From: Tetragonia tetragonoides
Taxonomy: Eukaryota; Streptophyta; Magnoliopsida; Caryophyllales; Aizoaceae
Direction of reading: 5' to 3'
Length of the DNA stretch: 64,000 bases
Assembly (NCBI GenBank): GCA_038025085.1
Contig: CM076142.1
Coordinates: 4,935,501 to 4,999,500, forward strand
A program made the translations under genes and the position numbers. Of the stretch, positions 28,494 to 45,656 are shown piece by piece. Each line of letters opens with the position of its first letter. Position 1 is the first letter of the stretch. The notes beneath the pieces were generated by a model. The model was not told the origin of the DNA. It saw only the letters and a list, made by a program, of their open reading frames with translations, and ran no database searches.

Positions 28494-29165
28494 CTTATAC
28501 AAGTCAAAATAGTGTAGCTATAGTTACTAATACTAGTATGAGTTAGGGTGTGATGGATGTATGTAGTGGACTAGTGGTAGTGGGAATGTTCCAAGTAAGA
28601 AGTAAGTCATCTTGGCAACAATTTGGCAGAAAAAGGTCGGCTATAGACACTGCAGTCTCCATGCATGTGGTTGAACCGTTGAAAGTTATAAGGCTTAATT
28701 AGGCCAATAACTCAAGTCATACATGATATATACATACAAGATACAAGAGCCATAGGCACAATAAATGGGTTTGTCTAATATATATAAACTTCAAAATTCC
28801 TAACTTATTTATGATTTCAGAAGAACTTAACATGTGAACTTCACTAAAGATTCACATGTATATAGCAACTGCATTACTGTATCTAGCTATAAGGATATAT
28901 ATCAAACAATTGAGAATATTCAAAAGAGAAGTGTAAAGAAAGGAATTTAAATGAGACAATTCTTGATATTTTGACTTAAATTTATAAATATTAAAAAAAA
29001 GGCACACTGTTCAAAATTGTGCACCAAAGTTCAATCATAGAGACTAGAAAGAGACCCTACTTCCACAAGCCATAATTCTGAGGGAATTAAGACCATCCCA
29101 TTCTTATGGAGTATATCAATGCATCATTGGTTTAGTTTGGCAATGGATATGTACACTGTATATGT
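28494..29165. other. Gene-free AT-rich spacer
   Basis: I see no gene, clear repeat or regulatory signal beyond simple AT-rich sequence. Confidence 0.4.
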
Positions 29166-29169
29166 ATGA

Positions 29170-29335
29170 ATAATATTGGTCAAATATGTACCATCATCAT
29201 CAACATCAACATTATCCCAGTGCCTCCAAAGACTCCCACCTAGGCGGGGTGAGGGGGGGTCGATTGTACGCGGCCTTATTTCTGTGAGAGTCTCACTGAG
29301 AGGTTGTTTCCGTTTGATCCGAGATCCGAAGTGCG
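29170..29335 (+). mobile_element. Retroposon-like fragment (conserved eudicot GTACGC motif type)
   Basis: Contains ATCATCATCAACATCAAC, then CCCAGTGCCTCC, GGGGTCGATTGTACGCGGCC and GAGAGGTTGTTTCCG in order. This order of motifs is typical of an abundant dispersed plant retroposon. Related to the fragment near 26880-26985. Ends are not defined. Confidence 0.45.
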
Positions 29336-29632
29336 ACAACCATCGACAACTTCACAATAAATAAGAAGTGCCGACAGTTTTATGAGTCATTTTGCTGTAA
29401 TCCATTATATTCCGAAAGCCGAAAAGTAGTGAAACTTTTGGCTCCACTGGAAATGGTGGACATGGGTCAAATATGTACCATTTTATATATTTCTTCTCAT
29501 GAAAGTATTATGTTGTACTGAACTGAACTAAACTAAACTGAATTGAGTAATTTTGTACAAAGAAAACCATTTTTTTTTTACAACGTTGAGATTATTCACT
29601 GTATTCATCGAGTTAATATTGTAACGGATTTT

Positions 29633-29820
29633 GATTTGATCACACGTTTACCTAAAACTTTTGGACCAAGGTTAATCATGTCGTAATGAGTTGGCCCACA
29701 AAGAGTTAAAGTGCTACCACTAAATAGTTTTTCCATTCACAAAATTCAAACCCTCGACCTTGCTTAAAAAATGAGAGTACCCGATCATTCATACCAAATT
29801 ACCAACCACTTGTTGGTATG
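29633..29820 (-). mobile_element. tRNA-derived SINE with target-site duplication
   Basis: Read on the minus strand, it has a box A-like TGGTTGGTAATTTGG and a box B-like GTCGAGGGTTTGAATTTT. It is flanked by a 14-base duplication: TTGTAACGGATTTT at 29619-29632 and TTGTAACAGATTTT at 29821-29834 (13 of 14 identical). Such polymerase III promoters and duplications define SINEs moved by LINE machinery. Confidence 0.75.
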
Positions 29821-29936
29821 TTGTAACAGATTTTACGGCTATTTGTCTATGATTTGGTCAAATTTCTTTGATCAAGTTGTCACAAATTTTTTAACTTTGC
29901 ATTTTTTGCTCTTACTAAAATAATACAATAACCAAT

Positions 29937-30222
29937 AAGGGTGGTGGTCTAGTGGTTTCAAGTTTATTCCTAAGTGGTTGGGTAAGGTAAGGTTATGGGT
30001 TCGAATCCTCATTTCTTTTCATGCCTTGTGTCTGTTGACTTTTAGGAACTATATATACTAGCCCCTTGTTGGTGCTACGTTGACCGGGCTAGTACTTGCG
30101 CTGGTTGTTCACCTAGTCTAATATGTTCGCTATTAAATACGAGAATCTAAACATTATGTAGCGGGAGGTGTCTCAATCGCCATTCACTTGCACCCTTGAT
30201 GAGCCAAAAAAAAAAAAAAAAA
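29937..30222 (+). mobile_element. tRNA-derived SINE with poly-A tail, family S1, copy 1
   Basis: Box A-like TGGTCTAGTGGTTTC and box B GGGTTCGAATCC lie about 50 bases apart, followed by a 3' body with GGTGCTACGTTGACCGGG and TTGCGCTGGTTGTTC, ending in about 19 A residues. A second copy lies at about 36755-37080. No tRNA gene is implied, because no cloverleaf forms around the boxes. Confidence 0.78.
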
Positions 30223-30359
30223 AAGTAGCAATGATTTAAATAGTTATGTCTGTTGTCGCCTGTCGTCGGCGGTAGGACAAAATCACAAAATAACTCCCCA
30301 CACCCTAACACCCTCTCATATCCTCGCAAAACCATGGATCAACAATAGCATATCAGATA

Positions 30360-30575
30360 TTCCCTCCGGACCACAAATAACATTATGTTTGATCTTTTGG
30401 AGTCAAAGTTAACAAACTTTGATCATTGATTAATGAAAAACTATAAAGTTTTACAACATAAAAATACTTTTACTTGATTCATTTTAAATAGTACTTTCAA
30501 ACCAATGAGTTATATGTAGTCAAGTAATATCTTGAAACCCGCGAAAAGTTCAACGTAATGTTATTTGTGGTCCGG
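30360..30575. mobile_element. Stowaway-type MITE
   Basis: Inverted arms CCGGACCACAAATAACATTA and AATGTTATTTGTGGTCCGG are flanked by TA. The interior has the typical words AACTTTGATCATTGATTAATG and GATTCATTTTAAATAG. The right terminus lacks the final GAGGGA of the family. Confidence 0.7.
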
Positions 30576-30984
30576 TACAAGTTTTCAGGCTTTCCAGCAA
30601 AATGACAATTTTCAGTCCAAATAGAAAAACAAAAAAAACCAACATTGACAAATCAGAATTCGTGACTTTTGGGTGGACAACTTCCAACTACATTTAGTCA
30701 AACAATTCAAAGTCATTTAATTTGGTGCACTTGACACAATCCATTGAGAAAATCATAGCGTGTTATTATTATCATGAACCGCCACATTATATGTATGAAG
30801 TTGCTGTCTAAAGCGAGGTAAAACCGTGGAAATCTATGAGGATTACATAATTATTGATGGACATTGTTAGATCATTGATTGACATATAATAGAAACATAG
30901 AGAAGTTTAGTATCCTTTTTATCTTTTTTACCTTCTATTTTTTTTCTTTTTATGTCATCACTCACTTATCATGTCCAAGACTCT

Positions 30985-33900
30985 CCCATGTCCCTAAGAG
31001 TGTCACGTATGATATAGTGTCAAAATAACAACTTTTGAATTTATACCCTTCAAAAGCTCAAAAACGAAGGTTATAACCGTCAACTTTGATTTTTCGGGCC
31101 CGGATATGATTTTTGCCGAAATATGTCCGGGAGGTCTATTGTGACCAAAAGAACCCCTAATACCTCAAAAGATCATACGAGACCCGGAATTCCGTATTCA
31201 GCCGATATTGGTACCCCTACCCTTAGAGGTTTAGAGCGATGCCCAATAAAATGATCATCCAAGTCTAATAAGGGCTCAATAACCCACCATGTGGACCTCT
31301 CATGTCCCCAAGAGCTGTCACGTGTGATATGGTACGAAAATCTCACCTTTCGTTTCGAGTCAATCAGAAGTCCAAAAAATATGGATTATATAACCTTCAA
31401 TTTTAGGTTTTTCGGGGGCCGAATTGGTAGTTTGTCCAAAGTTCTCCAAAGGGTTTATTGTGACTCAAAAAAACCTCTGGTGTCCCGAAATGGTCATTCG
31501 GCACCCCTTACTCTGTATTCGACCATGTTTTATGTGTTCCGACGCTTAAAGTGAGTGTTGAATAAATCACTGTCCAATGTCAATAGAGAACAATAATCGA
31601 CCGCAGGGACCTTACATGTTCCCTAGAGGTGTCCGGTGCGATAAGGTGCGAAAATATCAACTTTCATTACCGAACCTTTAGAAGCCTAGAAAATGTGGAG
31701 TATAGCATTTAATTTTCAACTTCTCAGGGTCTGGAAATGATTTTTGGCTAAATTCCTTCGTGGGGTCTATTGTGACCAAGAGAACCCTTAATGGCCCAAA
31801 AGATCATCCGTGACGTTGAACTTCGTATTAATCCAAACTCGGTATACCTGCCCTTAGAAGCTTAGAGCACGTGCCCAATAAATATGATCGTCCAAGCCTA
31901 AAAGGGGTTCAATAACCCACCCTGTGGACCTCCCATATCCCCAAGAGGTGTCCCGTGTAATATGGTGTGAAAATCTCAACTTTCGTTTCGGGGCGTTCAA
32001 AAGTCCATAAAACATGGATAATAACCTTCAATTTTTGCTTTCCCGGGGGTCGAATTTGATTTTTACCCAAATTTCTCCGAGGGGTCTAGTATGACTTAAG
32101 AAAACCCCTGGTACCCCGAGAAGGTCATTCAGTATCCCTAACTTTGTATTTAGCCATGTCTTCTGTGTTCAAACGCTTAAAATGGGTGTCCAATAAATGA
32201 CCATCCAATGTTAATACGGACCCATTAACCGACCGCAGGGACCGTACATGTTCCTTAGGGTTGTCCGTTGCGATAAGGTGCAAAAATATCAATTTTCGTT
32301 CCCGGAGTTTCAGAAGCTCAGAAAACGTGGAGTATAGCATTCAATTTTCGACTTATTAAGGGCTGGAAATTATTTTAGGCTAAATTTCTGTGGGGTCTAT
32401 TGTGACCCAACAGGACTCTTAGTGGTTCAAAAGAGGTGTCATGTGTTATATGGTGCAAAAATCTTAACTTTCTGTTTTGGGGCGTTTGAAAGTCCAAAAA
32501 ATATGGATTATAACTTTCAATTTTGGCTTCTTGGGGGTCAGATTTGATTTTTTTCCCAAACTTCTAAGAGAAGCCTATTGTGACTCGAGAAAATCCTTGG
32601 TATCCCGACATGGTCATTCAGTACCCCAAACTCCGCATTCATCCATGTTTTATGTGTTACGCTTCTTAAAGTGGGTGTCGAATAAATGATCGTCCAATGT
32701 TAATATGGACCCAATAACCGAATGTAGGGACCTTACATGTTCCGAAGGGGTTTCTGGTGCGATAAGGTGCCAAAATATCAACTTTCGTTCCCGAACCTTC
32801 AGAAGCCCAGAAAATGTGGAGTATAGCATTCAATTTTCGACTTCTCAGGGTCTGAAAATGATTTTTGGCTAAATTTCTCTGTGGGGTCTATTGTGACCCA
32901 AGAAGACCCTTAATGGTTCAAAAGAGGTGTCTCGTTTGATATGGTGCGAAAATCTCAACTTTCGTTTCGGGGCGTTCCAAAGTCCAAAAAACATGGATTA
33001 TAACCTTCAATTTTTGGCTTCCCGGGGTTCGGATTTGATTTTTTCCCAAACTTCTCCGAGGGGTCTATTGTGACTCAAGAAAACCCTTGGTGCTCCTAGA
33101 TGGTCATTCGATAGCCCCTAACTCCATACTCAGCCATTTTTAATGTGTTCCGCGGCTTAAAGTGGGTGTTGAATAAATGAACGTCCAATGTTAATAGGGA
33201 CCCAATAACCAAACGCAGGGACTTTACATGTTTCCTAAGGGTGTCTGGTGCGATAAGGTGCAAAAACATCAACATTCGTTCCCGGACTTTCGGAAGCCCA
33301 AAAAAGGTGGAGTATAGCATTCAATTTTCGATTTCTCAGGGTCTGGAAATGATTTTTGGCTAAATTTCTTTGTCGGGTCTATTGTGACCTAAGAGTACCC
33401 TTAATGGCCCAAAAGATCATCCGAGACCCTGAACTCCATATTCATCCGATCTTGTTTTCCCTGCTCTTAGACGCTTAGAGTAGGTGCCCAAGAAAAATGA
33501 TCGTTCAAGCCCAATAGGAGTTAAATAACCCACCCTGTGGACCTCCCATGTCTCCAAGAGGTGTCCAGTGTTATATGGTGCGAAAATCTCAACTTTCGTT
33601 TCAGGGCGTTCGGAAGTCCTAAAACAGGGATTATAACCTTCAATTTTTGGCTTACTGGGGGTCGGATTTGATTTTTGCTCAAACTTCTCCGAGGGGTCAA
33701 TTATGACTTAAGAGAATCCCTGGTACCCCGACAAGGTCATTCGGTATCCCTAACTCTGTATTCAACCATGTTTTATGTGTTCCGCCGCTTAAAGTGGGTG
33801 TCCAATAAATGAACATCCAATATTAATACAGACCTATTAATCGAACACATGGACCTTACATGTTCCCTAGGGGTGAAGGGTGTGATAAGGTGCAGCAATA

Positions 33901-35670
33901 TCAATTTTTTTTCTCAACCCTTCGGAAGCCCAAAACAAGTGGAATATAGCATTCAATTTTCTACTACTCAGGGTCTGAAAATGATTTTTGACTAAATTTC
34001 TCTATGGCTTCTATTGTGACCCAAGAGGACCCTTAATGGTTCAAAAGAGGTGTCACGTGTTATATGGTACGAAAATTTCAACTTTCGTTTCGGGGCGTTC
34101 GGAAGTCTAAAAAACATGTATTATAACCTTCATATTTTGGCTTCCCGGGGCCCGGATTTTATTTTTGCCCAAACTTCACCGAGGGGTAATTGTGACTCGA
34201 GAAAACCTCTGGTGCCACGAGATGGTCATTCGGTACCCCTAACTCTGTATTCAGCCATGTTTTCTGTGTTCGGATGCTTAAAGTGGGTGTCGAATAAAAG
34301 ATCGTCAAATGTTAATAGGGACTCAATAACCGTCCACACGGACCTTACATGTTCCCTAGGAGTGTCCGGCGCGATAGTTGCAGAAATATCAACCGTCGTT
34401 CCCAGACCTTTCGAAGCCCAGAAAACGTGGAGTATAGCATTTAATTTTCGACTTCTTAAGGTATGGAAATGATTTGGCTAAATTCTCTGTGGCATCTATT
34501 GTCACCCAAGAGGACCGTTAATGGCTCAAAAGATCATCCGAGACCCCGAACTTCGTATTCATCCGATCTTGGTATCCCTGTCCTTAGAAGCTTAGTGCGG
34601 GTGCCAAATAAAAATGATCGTCCAAGCCTAATAGGGGATCAATAACCCACCCTGTGGACCTCACATTTCCCCAAGAGGTGTCCCATGTAATATGGTGCGA
34701 AAATCTCAACTTTTTTTAAAGCATTCGGAAGTCCAAAAAACATGAAATAACCTTCAATTTTTGGCTTCCCGGGGACCGGATTTGATTTTTGCCCAAACTT
34801 TTTCGAAGGTTCTGTTATGACTCAAGTGAACCCTTGGTACCCCGAGAAGGTCATTCGACATCCCTAACTCTGTATTCAGCATTATTTTCTATGTTCTGAC
34901 GATTAAAGTGGGTGTCCAATATATGACCATCCAATGTTAATATGGACCCAATAACTGACCGTTGGGACCTTACATGTTCCCTAGGGGTATCTGGTGCGAT
35001 AAGGTGCAAAATTATCAGCTTTCATTCATGGACATTCAGAAGCCCAGAAAATGTGGAGTATAGCATTCAATGTTTGACTTCTCAGGGCCTGGAAATGATT
35101 TTTTTGGCCAAAGTTCTTTGTGGGATCTATTATTGTAGTATTGTGACCCAAGAGGACCCTTAATAGTTCAAAAGAGGTGTTACGTGTGATATGATGCGAA
35201 ATTATCAACTTTCGTTTTAGGGCGTTCGGAAGTCCAAAAAACATGGATTATAACCTTTAATTTTTGGCTTTTTGGGAGCCGAATTTGATTTGCCTGAACT
35301 TCTCCTAGGGGTCTATTGTGACTCAAGAATACCCCTGGTGCCCTGAGATGATCATTCGGTATCCCTAGCCATGGTTTCGATGTCTTGACCCTTAATAAAG
35401 TGAGTGTGCAATAAAATGATTGTCCAAATCAATAAAGACCCAATAACCGACCCCGAGAAACTTACATAACTCCTAAAAGTGTTCCATACGAAATAGTGCG
35501 AAAATACCAATTTTCAGGTTAGGGCCATAAAAACCCCAAAAAACAGTTTTCAATTTTCGGTTTTCCGGAACGTGGATGTGATTTTCAGGTTAGGGCCATA
35601 AAAACCCCAAAAAACAGTTTTCAATTTTCGGTTTTCTGGAACGTGGATGTGATTTTCACGGTTTCTCATT
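30985..35670 (+). repeat. Satellite array: A/B dimers of about 630 bp and shortened dimers of about 490 bp
   Basis: About 4.7 kb of tandem repeat. Each monomer (about 315 bp) contains a GTCTATTGTGAC core. Subtype A has CCACCCTGTGGACCTCCC and GGATTATAACCTTCAATTTT; subtype B has GGACCTTACATGTTCCCTA, GTGCGATAAGGTGC and GAGTATAGCATT. An AGAG landmark in A falls at 31311, 31944, 32432, 32923, 33557, 34046, 34674 and 35173, giving spacings of 633, 488, 491, 634, 489, 628 and 499. The four short dimers share one deletion junction (GGTTCAAAAGAGGTGT or one-base variants). Bracketing repeats seen in the two mobile elements are absent. ORFs inside are incidental and not conserved between monomers. Confidence 0.85.
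35510..35655 (+). repeat. About 70-bp tandem duplication at the right edge of the satellite array
   Basis: Two almost identical copies in direct tandem, each starting ATTTTCAGGTTAGGGCC and ending GGAACGTGGATGTG. They differ at one base (TTTTCCGG versus TTTTCTGG), so the duplication is recent compared with the array. Confidence 0.85.
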
Positions 35671-36754
35671 TCTTAGTTGGATGGACTGGATTGAGTTGTC
35701 TTCATGCCTTTTAAGGCCATTAATCATGATTTGATTAATCATGTCATAGAAAGTGTGAGGGGACGAGCTCGGCAATCATGAGAGGTGTGTAAAATGTGGA
35801 TAGATGATTATGTGTCACCCACTTATGATTGCCTAGGTGAATAAAAATCTGCATTGTTAATTTTTCATAAATTGCACCTTACTCAAACGAGCAAATACAT
35901 CTCAAATGAGTCTCAAATCCAAAATCTATTGGCACTAAGTAAATTAAATAACTAAAGACAACTAAAACTTTCCACATGAGATACAAACATACTTCAACGA
36001 CTTGAAAAAGTCAGCTCCTTCAATATATCGAGAGCAAACGAAGATTTATTGGTGCTGTAAATTATTAGATACAGTAAGTTCGAAAATGAAAGGAATAACC
36101 AACTTGTATATTTTGGAAAACCAATAAAAAAAATTGTACAAATAGTTTGAATTTTTAAAGCAGTTGATCAAACTAGTGTTCGACTGTTGTCAATCTAATA
36201 AATGGATGAGCACACCACCAAAAAAAAGAACCTATCGCACCAGCTATGTATGTATGTATGTATGTGCAATTTGAATCTCAACTGTACGTACAACTATCTC
36301 AAAGAAGTAAATCACATTCTCCATATGCAAGATGGTGTCATCTTGGACCACGATGTGCCGATGGCTGAGCAACCTCCACCCCCCAACCACACACAAGAAA
36401 CCATAATAGTAAAATTAAAATAAACTAAATAAAATTGAATTAAATAAATAATGATTAAGAAATTGTTTTAGAGAGAAGTTTGGTGATATGTGTTCATCCG
36501 ACATGAATCTAATTCAACCTCCTAGTTAAGCAACTGATACTATAACATACGAAGTAACTACTTAGATATGTAAGTAATATTATTATATCAAACGCGTTAC
36601 CCAAACTATTGGGTGAAGTATATAGGTTGGTGACCCTCACGCCATTAGATCGCGAAGATGTACGTGTTGGTGGGTCTTTTTGACGGAAAATAATTTAGTT
36701 TAATTTCATTTTCATAGACCTGAATTTGGTAATTGATGGAGTGATGTGGTTGAC
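35671..36754. other. Gene-free spacer
   Basis: AT-rich sequence with a short (TATG)n microsatellite at about 36245-36264. The ORF at 36202-36423 spans this repeat and has no family features. I see nothing else to name. Confidence 0.4.
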
Positions 36755-37080
36755 CAACAAGGGTGGTGGTTTAGTGGTTACAAGCTTATTTCTAAGTGGT
36801 CTGGTAAGACAATGTCATGAATTTGAATTTCCATTTCCCCATGCCTTAGCTTGTGTCTGCCGGTTTCTAGGAACTATACTAACTCCTTGTTGGTACTACG
36901 TTGACGGGGTCAGTGCTTGCGCTGGTTGTTCAGCTATTCTGATATGTTCACTATGTGCTTGCGCTGGTTGTTCAGGTAGTCTGATATATTCGCTATCAAA
37001 CACAAGAGTTCGAACATGACGTAGCAGGGGGTGCCTCTGTCGACCATTCACTTACACCTTCTTTTTTTATTACCAAAAAA
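36755..37080 (+). mobile_element. tRNA-derived SINE, family S1, copy 2, with internal 42-bp duplication
   Basis: Same family as 29937-30222: AAGGGTGGTGGTTTAGTGG, GGTACTACGTTGACGGGG, CTTGCGCTGGTTGTTC and GACGTAGCAGGGGGTGCC. A 42-base segment is duplicated in tandem (36913-36954 and 36955-36996). Box B is decayed (AATTTGAATTTCC). Confidence 0.7.
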
Positions 37081-37082
37081 AT

Positions 37083-37262
37083 GGGGTGTGGATAAGTGCT
37101 AGAGACTCATTTATGATTAAAGTCAAGTTTTCGAATTTTTTCTCGAGTATGAAACAATCTTAAATCCTTTAACCAATTGTTCCACCCTTTAAGCTAGATT
37201 CAAACCAATACGGGTAGATAATTACTGTGATTAACGATCGATATCTCTGATGTGAACACCAA
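37083..37262 (+). mobile_element. Diverged tRNA-derived SINE, family S2, copy 1
   Basis: Matches the SINE at 57750-57940 along its length: GGTGTGGATAAGTGCTAGAG, TGTTCCACCCTTTAAG and TCACTGTGATCGACGA-like ATTACTGTGATTAACGA. It starts directly after S1 copy 2, so two unrelated SINEs sit end to end. Confidence 0.6.
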
Positions 37263-37660
37263 GAAACATAAACCTAAAATTTGGTTAGTTTATTATGTGC
37301 CAGATCAGATTAAGTACACCTATACTACATAGTAAAATTGTTTAATTATATATGAATCAAATAGTAAGCCAACATAACCAAAGTCTCAAACTACCCCACA
37401 ATAGGCCACAATTAATCCACCCATATTTTGCTTGCGTGTACTCTGTCATAAATATAATTTTTTTTTTTTTTTATTTATTCTTTTTCATGCCTATACCATA
37501 TAAGTTCATCTGCCCCCCTTAGTTAAGTTGCATAAAACCCCCCACATCTTTCTCTCCAATTTGTGCTTGTCCCTTTTCTCTCTCTCTCCCTCTTTCTTCA
37601 CTCTCCTTTGATCTTCTTCTCCATATATTTCTTTCTCTAACTTCTTTGCAAAATTATACA
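37263..37660 (+). promoter_or_regulatory. Promoter and leader region of the fatty acyl-CoA reductase gene
   Basis: The region has a TATA-like CATATAAG at about 37497-37504, then a pyrimidine-rich leader (CTCTCTCTCTCCCTC near 37580) running to the ATG at 37661. Use of this TATA is inferred from position only. Confidence 0.35.
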
Positions 37661-44369
<6,709 letters not shown>

Positions 44370-45250
44370 TCATTAGCAGTATGTACGTACGTAGCAGCAT
44401 GCATGAAGGCAAACGAGTACCACACAAATGTGCAAGAAGTGATTAGTCCTGATCAGAGCGATTTAATTAAAAATTATTCGTTTCAAACTTGCAAGCTATT
44501 AATTTAATTATGTGCTCTTTTTGTTTTTTGGATTCTAAGACTGTAATCAAGTTGCAGTTTTAATCCCTTTTTTTTCATCTGATAACCCTATCAATACAAT
44601 CTGAAGCCGTATATGTATGGCATGTATGTAATTCGCTTGTTGGTTAGGAAAGAGCAAGGCAAAATCAAAGTCATAAACTTGCTTCTTTTCTTACCATCAT
44701 TAAGTTAATCAAAGCTGTTAATCTTGTTTATCTGGTGCCCCAAATTTTATTATAAATAAATATACGACATAATATTCTCCGTGTTGTTTTGTTTGAGTTG
44801 TGGTGTTAGTTTATGCGAAAGATAAATAATGCACCTCTAACAATATATGCAATACTCCAACCATAAGCAATATTATTCATACTAGATAGTAGAAAACAGA
44901 TTATTTCTTAAAACGTTAATCTTTTTCAAGCAAAAGGCATTTGATACTTATAAAATCACCATATTGTGTAAATTCTCAACATTTCCACTCACCCTATTGT
45001 GTAAGAAGCAGCTAAATGTACACTCAAAAGTTTGTCTATCCAAACAAAAATTTAGGATTATCTACCCTAAAGCTAAAGCTCCTTCAAAGGCTCTCAAAAG
45101 TTTGCTGCAAAACATAATCTACGAGTAAAAGAAAAGCCACCCGAAATTAGGGGGAAGGGGAGGGATAGAAAGCACATTTTTTAAATGGAAAAAAAAAAAG
45201 AAGATAATAACACAAAATAAAATAAGAAAGATATCTACTTAAACACAAAA
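44370..45250. other. FAR 3' untranslated region and spacer
   Basis: The first 250 or so bases are the likely FAR 3' untranslated region. The remainder up to the PRORP gene is AT-rich and shows no gene. Confidence 0.45.
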
Positions 45251-45254
45251 ACTT

Positions 45255-45395
45255 GTTTAAGACAGTCTTTTTGTAATTTTTGATGAGATGGGATCACTTT
45301 TTAGTATAATAAGGGTCACTGTTCATAATAAGTGATCCCATATTGCTAAATAATGACCCCATTTTTCTGTAAGTTGGTCTCACACAAGGCCTGCT
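45255..45395 (-). mobile_element. MITE family M1, copy 5, reversed
   Basis: Reverse orientation: AAGACAGTCTTTTTGTAATT at the left, GATCACTTTTTAG and AATGACCCCATTTTTCTG inside, and AAGTTGGTCTCACACAAGGC at the right. Confidence 0.55.
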
Positions 45396-45656
45396 CCTAA
45401 TTAAATGACATATGTAAATAGAAATAGAAAAATAAATTTAAATATAACTCATGAGAATTTGTCCCATATTCTGAGAGACCAGTTGTGTTTGAAGATACAT
45501 TTCACAATGTGGTGGCTGTAATTGTGGGGGTCAATCTACTCGACTGAGTAGTTCCATATCCATCATCCATGGAGAAGCAGAAGGAGCCGTGCAATGAAGG
45601 GTAAAAAAAAATTGGTTACTGATACAACTAAATTATTAATACTGTCTGCTGGATGG

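Noticed and set aside
29990..30012. Possible tRNA gene around GGGTTCGAATCC
   Set aside because: Box A and box B spacing fits a SINE; no acceptor, D or anticodon stems form, and a SINE body with poly-A follows.
34050..34472. 140-residue ORF in the satellite array
   Set aside because: Similar partial frames in neighbouring monomers (31291-31554, 32477-32689) contain stops and shifts at different places; it is a by-product of repeat sequence.
30985..35670. CRISPR-like or other prokaryotic array
   Set aside because: The repeats are about 315 bp, contiguous without spacers, and lie in plant nuclear DNA.
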